This document shows positions 51,627 to 60,551 of a DNA stretch of 64,000 nt, one piece after another. This stretch comes from Pseudotabrizicola alkalilacus. GTDB lineage: Bacteria; Pseudomonadota; Alphaproteobacteria; Rhodobacterales; Rhodobacteraceae. Under the pieces are notes generated by a model. It made no database searches and was not told the DNA's origin. It saw only the letters and a program-made list of their open reading frames with translations. How positions within the stretch are numbered: position 1 is the first letter of the stretch; each line of letters begins with the position of its first letter. The stretch is from the NCBI RefSeq assembly GCF_003443995.1, contig NZ_QWEY01000014.1, forward strand, positions 1-64,000. The letters are read 5' to 3'. Made by a program: the position numbers and the translations under genes.

Positions 51627-52946
51627 GTGAGAAAAATTCTTCTGACAACTGCGCTTACGTTGATCGCAGGGGCCGCATCCGCCGCTGACAAGGTGGTCGT
51701 CGTCACCTCTTTCCCGAAGGACCTGACAGATCCGTTCAAGGCTGCCTTTGAGGCCGCCAACCCGGCGTATGAACTGGAGGTCGTGAGCCGTAACACCAAT
51801 GCGTCAGTTTCCTATCTTCAGGAAACTCGTGGTGCGAATACAACCGATCTGTTCTGGGCCTCGGCCCCCGATGCGTTCGAAGTGCTGAAAGCCGAAGGCT
51901 TGTTGGCCGCGGTCGATGTCGCTGCCGAAGGCATTCCTGACTCGGTTGGTGGCTATCCGATCAATGACCCGGCTGGAATGTATTTCGGCTTTGCCGCATC
52001 TGGCTATGGGATCATGTATAACACCCGCTATGTCGAGGCGAACAATCTGCCCATCGCAAAGGAATGGGAAGATCTTATGCGCCCGGAATACAACGGGCAT
52101 GTGGCGATGTCCTCTCCGTCCCGTTCCGGCACCACTCACCTGACGGTCGAAACCGTTCTGCAAGGCGATGGCTGGGATGCTGGCTGGGCAAAGTGGAAAT
52201 GGATCTCCGGCAACATGAGCACAGTGACGGAGCGCAGCTTTGGCGTGCCGGATGCGGTCAATTCCGGCTCGACTGGCTTTGGCATTGTGATCGACTTTTT
52301 TGGCCTCGCGTCCAAGGCATCCGGCTTTCCAGTCGAACTGGTCTACCCCAGCCTGACTGCAATCGTACCGGCCAACATTGGCGTGATCGAGAATGCACCC
52401 AATGCCGAGGGGGCAAAGGCGTTTGTTGAATACGTACTGTCTCCTGAAGGTCAGCAGGTTCTGCTGAACCCAGCAATCATGCGCCTTCCGGTGAATCCGG
52501 CAGCGTATGAAACTGCGCCAGAGGGGTTCCCGAACCCATTCACACCTGAATTCGCACCTGGAGCGATTGCGTTTGATGTGGATCTCTCCGGGTCGCGCTA
52601 CACGCTCGTCAACGCGCTCTTCGACGTGATGATCACCTACCGCATGGACGACCTGCGCGCCGCCGTGGCCGCGGTCCAGCAGGCCGAAGCCGCCCAGGAA
52701 GGCAAGGACAATGCCGAGGCCAAGGCGCTGATCGCCGAGGCCCGCGCTCTTGTCGAAGCCCTTCCGATCACCGAAGCCGAAGCAAGTGATCCCTCCTTTG
52801 CCGGTGTGTTCCAGATCTCGCGTGACAAGCCCGATGTCGAAGTGGTCGGTCGTCAGGCCGAGGTTGAACAGGCTTGGGATGCCTTTGCTGTGGCCAATTA
52901 CGCCAAAGCAAAGGAGTTGGCTGACCAAGCTGCTGCGATGAACTGA
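51627..52946 (+). CDS. AfuA-like periplasmic substrate-binding protein
   Basis: 439 residues from the GTG at 51627, with AGGGAGG six bases upstream. Signal peptide RKILLTTALTLIAGAASAADK. The mature protein is of the AfuA/iron(III)-type fold: VVVVTSFPKDLTDPFKAAFE, NTNASVSYLQE, TTDLFWASAPDAFEVL and SSPSRSGTTHLTVETVLQG. AfuA binds hexose phosphates, and this subgroup is linked to phosphorylated sugars rather than iron. The Pgt-like regulators upstream and two phosphatases downstream support a phosphorylated organic substrate. The last 100 residues form an Ala/Glu-rich helical extension absent from smaller homologues. A strong hairpin follows. Confidence 0.85.
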   Translation: MRKILLTTALTLIAGAASAADKVVVVTSFPKDLTDPFKAAFEAANPAYELEVVSRNTNASVSYLQETRGANTTDLFWASAPDAFEVLKAEGLLAAVDVAAEGIPDSVGGYPINDPAGMYFGFAASGYGIMYNTRYVEANNLPIAKEWEDLMRPEYNGHVAMSSPSRSGTTHLTVETVLQGDGWDAGWAKWKWISGNMSTVTERSFGVPDAVNSGSTGFGIVIDFFGLASKASGFPVELVYPSLTAIVPANIGVIENAPNAEGAKAFVEYVLSPEGQQVLLNPAIMRLPVNPAAYETAPEGFPNPFTPEFAPGAIAFDVDLSGSRYTLVNALFDVMITYRMDDLRAAVAAVQQAEAAQEGKDNAEAKALIAEARALVEALPITEAEASDPSFAGVFQISRDKPDVEVVGRQAEVEQAWDAFAVANYAKAKELADQAAAMN

Positions 52947-52965
52947 TCGCGGCGCAATGCGCGAC

Positions 52966-52992
52966 CTGCCCGCCCCGCAATGGGGCGGGCAG
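52966..52992 (+). terminator. Hairpin after the AfuA-like gene
   Basis: CTGCCCGCCCC, loop GCAAT, GGGGCGGGCAG: a perfect eleven-pair GC stem in the 83-base gap before the permease. No T-run follows; it is likely an mRNA stabiliser or attenuator for excess binding protein. Confidence 0.65.
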
Positions 52993-53029
52993 CCCTTGCA
53001 CGAAGCCCCCAAGCACAAGGATCGGCACG

Positions 53030-54769
53030 ATGTCCGACAGTTTCCAGCCGACCCGGCCGTCCGGGCGTTTCACGCTGTTTCCCCGCCTGTCGGGGGTGGC
53101 CCTGACGGGCCTTCTGATCGCAATCTTCCTGATGGCCTTCTTGATCCTGCCGGTGATGCAGGTGATCTATGTGGCTTTTCTGGATGCCCGCACTGGCGCT
53201 TTGACGCTTCAGAATTTTCAGGACTTCTTTAACACCAACCTGTTCCGTGAGAGCTTTGTAAATTCGTTCTACGTCTCCGCGATGTCGGTGGTCTTTGCCA
53301 CGATTATTGCGTTGCCGCTGGCCTATATCACCACCCGATTTACCTTTGCCGGTGCTGCTGTCATCCAGAGCCTTGGTTTCATCCCGCTGATCATGCCGCC
53401 TTTTGTGGGCGCGGTCGCGATGACCCTGCTCTTCGGCCGCAACGGCAGCCTGAATCTGCTGCTGGACCAGTATTTCGGTTTTAAGATACCTTTCATGGAA
53501 GGGCTGAACGGAGTGATCTTCGTGCAGTCGCTGCATTATTTCCCTTTCATCCTGATCAACCTTTCTGCCTCATTGCGCAACATCGACCGATCCATGGAAG
53601 AGGCTGCCCAGAACCTTGGTTCTTCAGGCCTTCGCATGTTCCGGCGTATCGTCTTTCCGCTGGCAATGCCCGGGTATCTGGCGGGCGCTGCGCTGGTGTT
53701 CATCAAGGTGTTCGACGATCTGGGCACCCCGCTGCTGCTGAACGTCAACAACATGCTCGCCCCGCAGGCCTATCTGCGGATTACAGGCGTCGGAATCAAC
53801 GATCCGATGGGCTACGTCATCTCGTTCATCCTGGTGGCATTTTCAGTCTTTGCGCTGTGGGTCTCTCTTCTGTTCATGCGCGGCAAGGATTACGCCACGG
53901 TGCAGAAGGGCGGCGGCGGTCTTGCCAAACGCGATCTGTCGCAGCGCGAGAAAGTCCTTGCGTGGGGTGTAATCCTCTTCATCCTGGCACTGGTGCTATC
54001 TCCGCACTTTGGCCTGCTGCTGCTGGCTTTCGGCACGATCTGGTCTTTCTCACCCCTGCCTGATGGCTTTACCCTGCAGCATTTCGGCACAGTTTTTACC
54101 CAATCATCGCAATACATCTGGAACACCATCATCTACGCGGGAAGTGCCGCGGTGATCGATGTCATTCTTGGCACTGCGATTGCCTATATCGTGCTGCGCT
54201 CGGGTCTGATCGGCCGCAAATGGCTGGACTACATGGCAACGGCGGCACTGGCCGTTCCGGGTGTGGTGCTGGGGATCGGCTACTTGCGGATGTTCCACGG
54301 TGTGGAGTTGCCCTTCGGCCTCGGTCAGATGTCCAGCTTCTGGGGCCTGATCATTGTCGCGCTTGCGGTTCGTCGACTGCCATATGCATTGCGTGCCTGC
54401 ATGGCCGCACTGCAACAAGTTGCCCTGTCTCTGGAAGAAGCCGCCGAGAGCCTTGGGGCCACCAAATCCAGCACCATCCGCCGCATTGTCGTGCCGTTGA
54501 TGACAGGGGGTATTCTGGCAGGCTTTGTAACATCTTTTGCGACCGCAGCGGTCGAGTTGTCAGCGACCATCATGCTGGTTGGCAGATCATCCGATGCTCC
54601 CTTGGCCTATGGCATCTATCTCTTCATGCAATCGCCTTCCGGGCGCGGGGCAGGGGCCGCTTTGGGGATCCTGGCTGTCGTTATCGTCGCCCTTGGCACC
54701 TACCTGTCGCAACGCATCATCGAAAAAGACCGCAACCGCCGTGCCGCCGCGCCGGGCACAGATCACTGA
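53030..54769 (+). CDS. AfuB-like fused ABC permease
   Basis: 579 residues with two halves of about six membrane segments, each carrying an EAA loop: SMEEAAQNLGSSGLRMFRRIVFPLAMPG (about residue 185) and SLEEAAESLGATKSSTIRRIVVPLMTGG (about 470). This internal duplication is characteristic of AfuB/FbpB permeases. It forms the channel with the ATPase 12 bases downstream. The segment around 290-305 (VQKGGGGLAKRDLSQ) is the cytoplasmic linker between halves. Confidence 0.9.
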   Translation: MSDSFQPTRPSGRFTLFPRLSGVALTGLLIAIFLMAFLILPVMQVIYVAFLDARTGALTLQNFQDFFNTNLFRESFVNSFYVSAMSVVFATIIALPLAYITTRFTFAGAAVIQSLGFIPLIMPPFVGAVAMTLLFGRNGSLNLLLDQYFGFKIPFMEGLNGVIFVQSLHYFPFILINLSASLRNIDRSMEEAAQNLGSSGLRMFRRIVFPLAMPGYLAGAALVFIKVFDDLGTPLLLNVNNMLAPQAYLRITGVGINDPMGYVISFILVAFSVFALWVSLLFMRGKDYATVQKGGGGLAKRDLSQREKVLAWGVILFILALVLSPHFGLLLLAFGTIWSFSPLPDGFTLQHFGTVFTQSSQYIWNTIIYAGSAAVIDVILGTAIAYIVLRSGLIGRKWLDYMATAALAVPGVVLGIGYLRMFHGVELPFGLGQMSSFWGLIIVALAVRRLPYALRACMAALQQVALSLEEAAESLGATKSSTIRRIVVPLMTGGILAGFVTSFATAAVELSATIMLVGRSSDAPLAYGIYLFMQSPSGRGAGAALGILAVVIVALGTYLSQRIIEKDRNRRAAAPGTDH

Positions 54770-54781
54770 GGGGACACAGTC

Positions 54782-55819
54782 ATGGAAAAATCCGGAATCC
54801 GCATCGAAGACCTGCACCTGTCCTTTGGCGAGACCACGGTTCTTGCCGGGATCAACATGGAAATCCTGCCCGGTGAGTTCTTCGCCTTCCTTGGCCCGTC
54901 AGGATCGGGCAAGTCCACGCTCTTGCGTGCCATCGCAGGTTTTGGTCCGGCGCCACGCGGCCGTATCCTGATCGGCGACCGAGATATTGCCGACCTGCCG
55001 CCTTGGAAGCGCAACGTTGGCATGGTGTTCCAGTCCTATGCACTTTGGCCGCATCTGTCGGTCCGGCAGAATGTGGCCTTCGGGCTGGAGGAGCGACGCT
55101 TGCCCAAACGCGAGATCGACTCAAAGGTCGATGCAGCACTTGAACTTGTCGGACTTTTGCAACTGGCTGACCGGATGCCAGCACAGCTTTCTGGCGGCCA
55201 ACAACAGCGTGTCGCACTGGCGCGGACCATTGCCATCGAGCCGCAGGTCCTCCTTCTTGATGAACCGCTTTCCAACCTCGATGCGGCATTGCGCGTCCAG
55301 ATGCGGCGCGAACTGCTGGCGCTACAGCGCAAACTGGGACTGACCACGATTTTCGTGACACATGATCAGGAAGAGGCAAACACCACCTCCGACCGTATGG
55401 CGGTTCTGGATGGTGGGGTGATTCAGCAGATCGGCACGCCGCAAGAGCTGTATGACACCCCCGCCAACGGTTTTGTTGCGGGCTTCCTTGGCACGGCCAA
55501 TGTGCTCAAGGGTCAGGTCAGTGACGGGCACTTCCTGACGATCGGCGGGAATCGGCTGCCACTGGCGTGTCCGCGCACTGGTGCTGACCGCATCGTCTTG
55601 CGCCCGCAGAACGTGACGCTTGGCCCTGCGGGTGGGGAAGGCATCGTCGGCACCGTCAGTCATCGGGAGTTTCTGGGCAGCTCCATTCGCTATCTGGTGG
55701 ATACGGCGGATGGTCAGATCATCGTTGATACATTGCATAGCGCCGGTCAGACCGGGCAAGAAACAGGTGCAACGGTGTCGCTTCGGGTCGACAGCCTGAA
55801 TGCGCCTTTGCTGGTCTGA
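54782..55819 (+). CDS. AfuC-like ABC transporter ATP-binding protein
   Basis: 345 residues: Walker A GPSGSGKST (about 38-46), Q-loop VFQSYALWPH, signature LSGGQQQRVALART, Walker B VLLLDEPLSNLDAALR, H-loop FVTHDQEEANTTSDR, then a TOBE-type C-terminal domain. It belongs to the AfuC/FbpC group and powers the preceding fused permease. The next gene starts three bases after its stop. Confidence 0.9.
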   Translation: MEKSGIRIEDLHLSFGETTVLAGINMEILPGEFFAFLGPSGSGKSTLLRAIAGFGPAPRGRILIGDRDIADLPPWKRNVGMVFQSYALWPHLSVRQNVAFGLEERRLPKREIDSKVDAALELVGLLQLADRMPAQLSGGQQQRVALARTIAIEPQVLLLDEPLSNLDAALRVQMRRELLALQRKLGLTTIFVTHDQEEANTTSDRMAVLDGGVIQQIGTPQELYDTPANGFVAGFLGTANVLKGQVSDGHFLTIGGNRLPLACPRTGADRIVLRPQNVTLGPAGGEGIVGTVSHREFLGSSIRYLVDTADGQIIVDTLHSAGQTGQETGATVSLRVDSLNAPLLV

Positions 55820-55822
55820 TCA

Positions 55823-56368
55823 GTGGCGTCTCTTGTGTTCATCCGGCACTTCCGCACGCCGTGGAATGCCGAAGGCCGCCTGCAGGGCCGACGCGATCTG
55901 GCGGTGGACGATCCGCTCGGGCCGGAGGATCTGGCTGCCTTGTCACGCAATCGCACGATCTTGGCCGGGATGAGCTTTGGCGCAGTCTGGAGCTCTCCTT
56001 TGATGCGAGCTCGGCAAACCGCAGAGTTGCACGGGTTTGCCAAGGTTGACCTGCAGGACGATCTGGCCGAACTGGCATTTGGTGATTGGGAAGGTCGGAC
56101 ATGGGCCGACCTGCACGCCGCCCATCCCGGCAAGTGGGACAGTGCCCCGCAGGACCTTCCTCTTGGCGAAGAGTTTTCGGGTTTTGCCGCTCGTGTTCAT
56201 ACGGTTCTGACACGCGCCCGCGCCATGGATGGCCCGCCGGTGCTGGCCTTTGGTCACGGAGCCTGGGCAAATTGCGCGCAGGCGCTTTGTGGCGGTCATG
56301 CCGCCATCGCGATGCCCGCTTTCGCCACTGCAAATGGGGCCTTGCTTCACCTCAATCTTCCATTTTGA
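55823..56368 (+). CDS. Histidine phosphatase (phosphoglycerate mutase-like)
   Basis: 181 residues starting at GTG 55823, directly after the ABC ATPase. The catalytic motif reads FIRHFRTPWNAEGRLQG: the RH-x-R-T-x-WN-x-E-GRxQG form of the phosphoglycerate-mutase superfamily, though Gly of the RHG motif is Phe. The second His is in LAFGHGAW, and Arg in SSPLMRARQTAEL. It removes phosphate from small organic phosphates. Its place behind a sugar-phosphate-type importer suggests it works on the imported compound. Confidence 0.82.
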   Translation: MASLVFIRHFRTPWNAEGRLQGRRDLAVDDPLGPEDLAALSRNRTILAGMSFGAVWSSPLMRARQTAELHGFAKVDLQDDLAELAFGDWEGRTWADLHAAHPGKWDSAPQDLPLGEEFSGFAARVHTVLTRARAMDGPPVLAFGHGAWANCAQALCGGHAAIAMPAFATANGALLHLNLPF

Positions 56369-56379
56369 CAGGAACGTTC

Positions 56380-57042
56380 ATGGCCGCGATCATATTTGAT
56401 CTTGATGGCACGCTGGTTGACAGTGTGCCCGACATTCATGCAGCAGTGACTCTGATGTTGGCTGATCATCAGGCTTCGCCAATGGATATGTCACAGGTGC
56501 GTAGCTTCATTGGCAACGGCGTGCCTGCCCTGATCAGCAAAGTCATGGAGGCGCGCGACGAAGATCCAGCAGACGCTAAGCGCCACGCGCAGCTTGAGGC
56601 CACCTTTATGCGTCACTACACCGCCGCACCGGCAAAGCTTAGCCAGCTGTTCCCGGGTGTCCGCAAGGCGCTGCTCAAGTTGCAGGGGGCCGGTCATGCG
56701 ATGGCGCTTTGCACCAACAAGCCGATCATTCCTGCACGCGCGATGCTTGCCAGTTTCGAACTGGAGAACCTTCTGCCCTTGGTCATCGGTGGAGACAGCC
56801 TACCGGTCCGCAAGCCAGACCCGGCCCCGCTGCATGCAGCTGCTCGGGCCATGGGGGCGGATCCCGTGCTCTACATCGGCGACAGCGAGGTCGATGCTGA
56901 AGCCGCGGAGCGAGCAGCAATTCCTTTGATGCTATTCACCCAAGGCTATCGCAAATCACCGATCGCCGCGCTGACACATTCAGCGACTTTTGATCATTTT
57001 GACGAACTGCCTAGGCTGATTTCCCGTTTTGCTGACCGATAA
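56380..57042 (+). CDS. HAD-family phosphoglycolate phosphatase-like hydrolase
   Basis: 220 residues from the ATG at 56380. HAD motif I is DLDGTLVDS (6-14), motif II CTNKP (about 108), motif III K in VRKPDPAPL and motif IV GDSEVDAEAA. The alpha-helical cap between 15 and 80 is that of Gph-type enzymes. It would hydrolyse 2-phosphoglycolate or a similar small phosphate ester. It begins 11 bases after the histidine phosphatase, so both phosphatases belong to the transporter operon; with the Pgt-like regulators this points to uptake and dephosphorylation of a phosphorylated sugar or glycerate. Confidence 0.86.
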   Translation: MAAIIFDLDGTLVDSVPDIHAAVTLMLADHQASPMDMSQVRSFIGNGVPALISKVMEARDEDPADAKRHAQLEATFMRHYTAAPAKLSQLFPGVRKALLKLQGAGHAMALCTNKPIIPARAMLASFELENLLPLVIGGDSLPVRKPDPAPLHAAARAMGADPVLYIGDSEVDAEAAERAAIPLMLFTQGYRKSPIAALTHSATFDHFDELPRLISRFADR

Positions 57043-57043
57043 G

Positions 57044-57140
57044 GCTGACGCACTGCTGCATCACTCAGACCAGGGATCGCAATACACCAGTGAGCAGTTC
57101 CAGCGCCTGCTGGCAGACAACGGCATCACCTGTTCCATGA
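57044..57140 (+). pseudogene. IS3-family transposase orfB fragment
   Basis: ADALLHHSDQGSQYTSEQFQ and RLLADNGITCSM are the second-Asp region of IS2/IS3-type integrase transposases. The frame lacks a start and stops matching after about 32 codons. It is a leftover of an element different from that at 24118. Confidence 0.8.
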
Positions 57141-57163
57141 GGGGTGACGTCGACCCGGCCGCG

Positions 57164-57829
57164 TCAGGTGGCGCGGGTCAGATAGGCTAGCACGACATCG
57201 GTGGCATGCGCCTTCCGGTCATTCAGGAAACTGTCCGATCCGAGGTCCACATCGAATGTGGCCTGCAAGGTGTGGCGATTCGAGATGTGAATGAAACTCA
57301 GCGAGAGAATTGTAAGATAGAGGTGCAGCCCGGAGGGGCGGTGTGTAAATTCGCCCTCCGCATGGCCCCGCGACAGCAAAGTTTCGATACTGTTCAGAAA
57401 CGGGCGTGCGGTTGAAAAAATGGTTTCCCGGACTTGCGCTGCAGCACGGCCAAGATTGAGGTTTTCGTTCAGGATCATCTTAGGGAAGCTGGGGTTTTGC
57501 AGCATGTAGTCAAAGGTGAAGTGGGTCAGTGCTACGACGCCGTCGCGGGGTGACATGTCCCAAAAGCTGGTCTCGCGCTCGCTTCGGCGCAACTCTTCGT
57601 AAACCCTTGTCAGTGCAGTCAGATACAGCCCATCCTTGTTCTCGAAATAATGATACAGCATGCGGATATTGCAACCCGCCATCTGCACAATGCGGGTCAT
57701 GTTCGCACCCGCATAACCTTGCTCGCAGAATTCTTCGATTGCAGCAGTGAGGATCTGCTCGCGCGTGACCTGGCTGTTCCGGGTTTGCCGTGTCGCTGGC
57801 TTCTGCGCTGACCCGCTGTTTGCTGACAT
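57164..57829 (-). CDS. TetR/AcrR-family regulator
   Basis: 221 residues. The helix-turn-helix spans about 18-65: TREQILTAAIEEFCEQGYAG and ANMTRIVQMAGCNIRMLYHYFENKDGL. The C-terminal domain resembles the RutR/TetR_C subgroup (FDYMLQNPSFPKMILNENLN). It is divergent from the ABC operon starting at 57973, with a symmetric element and a TTGACA box between, so it probably controls that importer. The inducer may be a substrate or its RidA-processed product, which is speculative. Confidence 0.9.
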   Translation of the reverse strand: MSANSGSAQKPATRQTRNSQVTREQILTAAIEEFCEQGYAGANMTRIVQMAGCNIRMLYHYFENKDGLYLTALTRVYEELRRSERETSFWDMSPRDGVVALTHFTFDYMLQNPSFPKMILNENLNLGRAAAQVRETIFSTARPFLNSIETLLSRGHAEGEFTHRPSGLHLYLTILSLSFIHISNRHTLQATFDVDLGSDSFLNDRKAHATDVVLAYLTRAT

Positions 57830-57883
57830 GCCCTGCTCCTTTTGTGTGCGGCAATCTAGTCACATCTGGATGCAAGCCGCAAG

Positions 57884-57905
57884 TAAGTAAGGATTGACAT
57901 ACTTA
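57884..57905. promoter_or_regulatory. Inverted repeat TAAGT-N12-ACTTA around a TTGACA box
   Basis: The arms TAAGT (57884-57888) and ACTTA (57901-57905) flank GGATTGACAT, which holds a perfect -35 hexamer TTGACA (57894-57899) for the plus strand. No good -10 is seen at 17 bases. A TetR dimer here would block the importer promoter. Confidence 0.45.
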
Positions 57906-57972
57906 ATTTGTCGTGCTTTTTCGAACTCAGAACGGTCGGATCAGGGCCGGGATCGCAAGACAGGGAGCAAAC

Positions 57973-59484
57973 ATGACGATGATGGCTGGATTCCACGGCC
58001 TGATGGCGGCTGCGCTAATGACGGGAGCAAGCTCCGCAGCGCTGCTGGCGCAGGACATGACCGACAAGCGAATTTCGGTGGCGATCACCGAGACCATTGC
58101 TGGTTACAATCCCTATGGAGATGCCGTTGTTCTGGTCGGCAGCATCTGGTGCCAAGTCTATGGCTGCCTGATGCGTTATGATTTTGACACAGGTCGCCCG
58201 ATCCCCTATTTGGCCGAAAGTGTCGAGCCGGAGACCGACCTGACCTGGATCGTCAAGCTGCGGCCCGATTGGACACGCCACAACGGCGAACCCGTTTTGG
58301 CTGAGGATGTCGTCCATTCTATTGACCGGGTGAAAAACGATCCCGCCTCAGCGCAGGGGTTCATCGTGCAACCGATCCAGTCGATTGAAGTGGTCGATGA
58401 TCTGACTTTGCGGATCACCACCGATGAGCCGATCGCCACACTCCGCGATAACCTCACACTGATCCACATCACGTCGAAGAAGCAGTTCGACGAACTTGGC
58501 GAGCAAAGCTATCGCGAGCCAGTGGGCGCTGGGCCCTACCGGCTGGCGGATCTGTCCATTGGCAGTCACATGGTGCTGGAACGGATCGACGATCACCCGA
58601 TGATCTCGCCGACCAACCCCAAACAGATAGTGTTCCGCATCATGGCCGAGCCCGAAGCCCGAGTGACTGCGCTGGCCAATGGCGAAGTTCAGATTGCTCA
58701 GGGCATCCCGCCGCAACTGGTCGACCGGGTTGAGCAGTTGCCCAATGCATACGCCGCTTTTGCCAATTCGGTCGAGATGATGTTTCTGGCAATGAACCCT
58801 TCGACCGCCCCTTGGGATGTGCCCGAGGCGCGGCAGGCCGTCGCCCACGCCATCAACCGCGAGGCCATCGTGCGGGTTCTGCTGGGGGGGCGTGCGACCT
58901 TGCTGGACGGGCCGGTGGGCCCCGGCCAGTTCGGCTATGACGCTGCGTTCCGCACCCCTTACGACTATGATCCCGTCAAAGCCCGCGCACTGCTGGAAAG
59001 CAAGGGACTGTTGGGTGTTGAGGTCGAGTTCTTTACCCCCGTGGGCCGCTATACCTTGGACCGACAGATTGCTGAGGCCATGGTTCCGATGCTGGAAGAG
59101 GCCGGTTTCAAGGTGCAGTTGCAGACGCCGGAGTGGGCCTCGTTGTGGTCAAACGTGCAGGCCGGGGGCGTGCCGTTTTATTACATGGGGCGCGGCCAGA
59201 TGCTCGACCCGTCACGTGCGCTGCGGCAGTATTTCGAAACGGACGGTTCGCCCCGGTTGGACTATTCGAACCCAGAGCTCGATGCGCTGCTGCGCGCCGA
59301 ACGTGGCGAGTTCGATACGGAAAAACGGTATGACCTGATGCGTCAGGCGATTGCAGAAGTGACACAGGATGCCCCGGCCGCCTTCTTGTGGCTGCACCAG
59401 ATGGCTTGGGGCGTGGCCGATGGCGTGGACTATACGCCCCGTCAGGCCGACCGGGTGGATGGCTGGGACATCCACATCCGTTGA
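57973..59484 (+). CDS. Peptide/opine-type ABC transporter substrate-binding protein (family 5)
   Basis: 503 residues from the ATG at 57973 (GGGAG upstream; a frame opening at 57913 lacks a site). Signal peptide MTMMAGFHGLMAAALMTGASSAALLAQ. Family-5 (DppA/OppA) features: IAGYNPYGDAV, VKLRPDWTRHNGEPVLAEDVVHSI, DPASAQ, VGAGPYRL, and FLAMNPSTAPWDVPEARQAVAHAINREAIV. It captures oligopeptides, opines or related amides in the periplasm. A perfect nine-pair hairpin follows its stop. Linked RidA proteins suggest an amino-compound that yields reactive imines on breakdown. Confidence 0.9.
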   Translation: MTMMAGFHGLMAAALMTGASSAALLAQDMTDKRISVAITETIAGYNPYGDAVVLVGSIWCQVYGCLMRYDFDTGRPIPYLAESVEPETDLTWIVKLRPDWTRHNGEPVLAEDVVHSIDRVKNDPASAQGFIVQPIQSIEVVDDLTLRITTDEPIATLRDNLTLIHITSKKQFDELGEQSYREPVGAGPYRLADLSIGSHMVLERIDDHPMISPTNPKQIVFRIMAEPEARVTALANGEVQIAQGIPPQLVDRVEQLPNAYAAFANSVEMMFLAMNPSTAPWDVPEARQAVAHAINREAIVRVLLGGRATLLDGPVGPGQFGYDAAFRTPYDYDPVKARALLESKGLLGVEVEFFTPVGRYTLDRQIAEAMVPMLEEAGFKVQLQTPEWASLWSNVQAGGVPFYYMGRGQMLDPSRALRQYFETDGSPRLDYSNPELDALLRAERGEFDTEKRYDLMRQAIAEVTQDAPAAFLWLHQMAWGVADGVDYTPRQADRVDGWDIHIR

Positions 59485-59490
59485 TCCGCT

Positions 59491-59513
59491 GCCGGGGGCA
59501 TTACGCCCCCGGC
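59491..59513 (+). terminator. Hairpin after the family-5 binding-protein gene
   Basis: GCCGGGGGC, loop ATTAC, GCCCCCGGC: a perfect nine-pair stem seven bases after the stop, within the 59-base gap to the permease. It is the third such element directly after a binding-protein gene in this window. Confidence 0.65.
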
Positions 59514-59543
59514 CTTGACCCCTCCAACCCAACAGGTCTGCCA

Positions 59544-60548
59544 ATGCTGGGCTACACGGTCAGGCGCCTTTTCGGCGTCATCCCGGTTCTGTTTCTGGTC
59601 TCATTGCTGGTCTTTGCATTAATGCAGGCAGCGCCGGGCGATCCGGTTTCGATGCTGATTTCCGACGAAGCCAGTGCCGAGGACCGCGCTCGCGCGGCCG
59701 AAGCTTGGGGGCTGGATCAGCCTGCGCCAGTGCAATACCTCAACTTTGTCCGCAATGCGCTGAATGGCGATTTCGGCACCTCATTCCGTTACCGTGAGCC
59801 AGTGATGGCACTGGTGCTGGACCGGCTGCCGGCCACGCTGGAACTGGCGCTGTTCGCCACCCTGTTGGCGGTGCTGGTTGGAATTCCGCTAGGGGTGCTG
59901 TCGGCGGCGCGGCCCAATTCGGTTCTTGACTCCATTGGCTCCGTTGTCGGGTTCTTCGGGATTTCCATGCCGAATTTCTGGCTGGGCATAATGATGATCC
60001 TGGTTTTTTCAGGTTACATGAACCTGTTGCCTTCAAGCGGGCGGGAGCCTTGGGGCATGGGGCTGGACCGCGTCACAGGATTTTTGACGCTGGATGCCGT
60101 GTTGCAGGGCCGCTGGGATGCGCTGGCCCAAGCGCTGCGCCATTTGGCGATGCCAGCCATCGTGCTGGGCACCTCAATGATGGGGATAATCATGCAGGTC
60201 ACGCGTGCTTCGATGCTAGAAAATCTGGGCGAGGACTACATCATGACGGCCCGCGCCAAAGGCCTGTCGGGCCGCACTGTGCTATGGCGCCATGCCTTTC
60301 GCAATGCGCTGGTGTCGGTCATCACCATCACCGGTCTCGAATTCGGCGCGCTTATCAGCGGGGCGATCATTGTGGAGACGGTGTTCTCTTGGCCCGGTAT
60401 CGGTCTCTTGCTGATCCAGGGAATCACATTCCGCGACTTTCCTCTGATTGTCGGGCTGGTGCTGATCTACACCTCCCTGTTTGTTCTCATGAACCTGCTG
60501 ATCGACCTGGCCTATTCGCTGGTCGATCCCCGGATACGGATGCGTTGA
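59544..60548 (+). CDS. DppB-like ABC permease
   Basis: 334 residues from the ATG at 59544. N-terminus MLGYTVRRLFGVIPVLFLVSLLVF and the AAPGDPVS motif are typical of DppB/OppB. Six membrane segments; the EAA loop is EDYIMTARAKGLSGRTVLWRHAFRNAL. It pairs with the DppC-like permease three bases downstream. Confidence 0.92.
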   Translation: MLGYTVRRLFGVIPVLFLVSLLVFALMQAAPGDPVSMLISDEASAEDRARAAEAWGLDQPAPVQYLNFVRNALNGDFGTSFRYREPVMALVLDRLPATLELALFATLLAVLVGIPLGVLSAARPNSVLDSIGSVVGFFGISMPNFWLGIMMILVFSGYMNLLPSSGREPWGMGLDRVTGFLTLDAVLQGRWDALAQALRHLAMPAIVLGTSMMGIIMQVTRASMLENLGEDYIMTARAKGLSGRTVLWRHAFRNALVSVITITGLEFGALISGAIIVETVFSWPGIGLLLIQGITFRDFPLIVGLVLIYTSLFVLMNLLIDLAYSLVDPRIRMR

Positions 60549-60551
60549 GCC

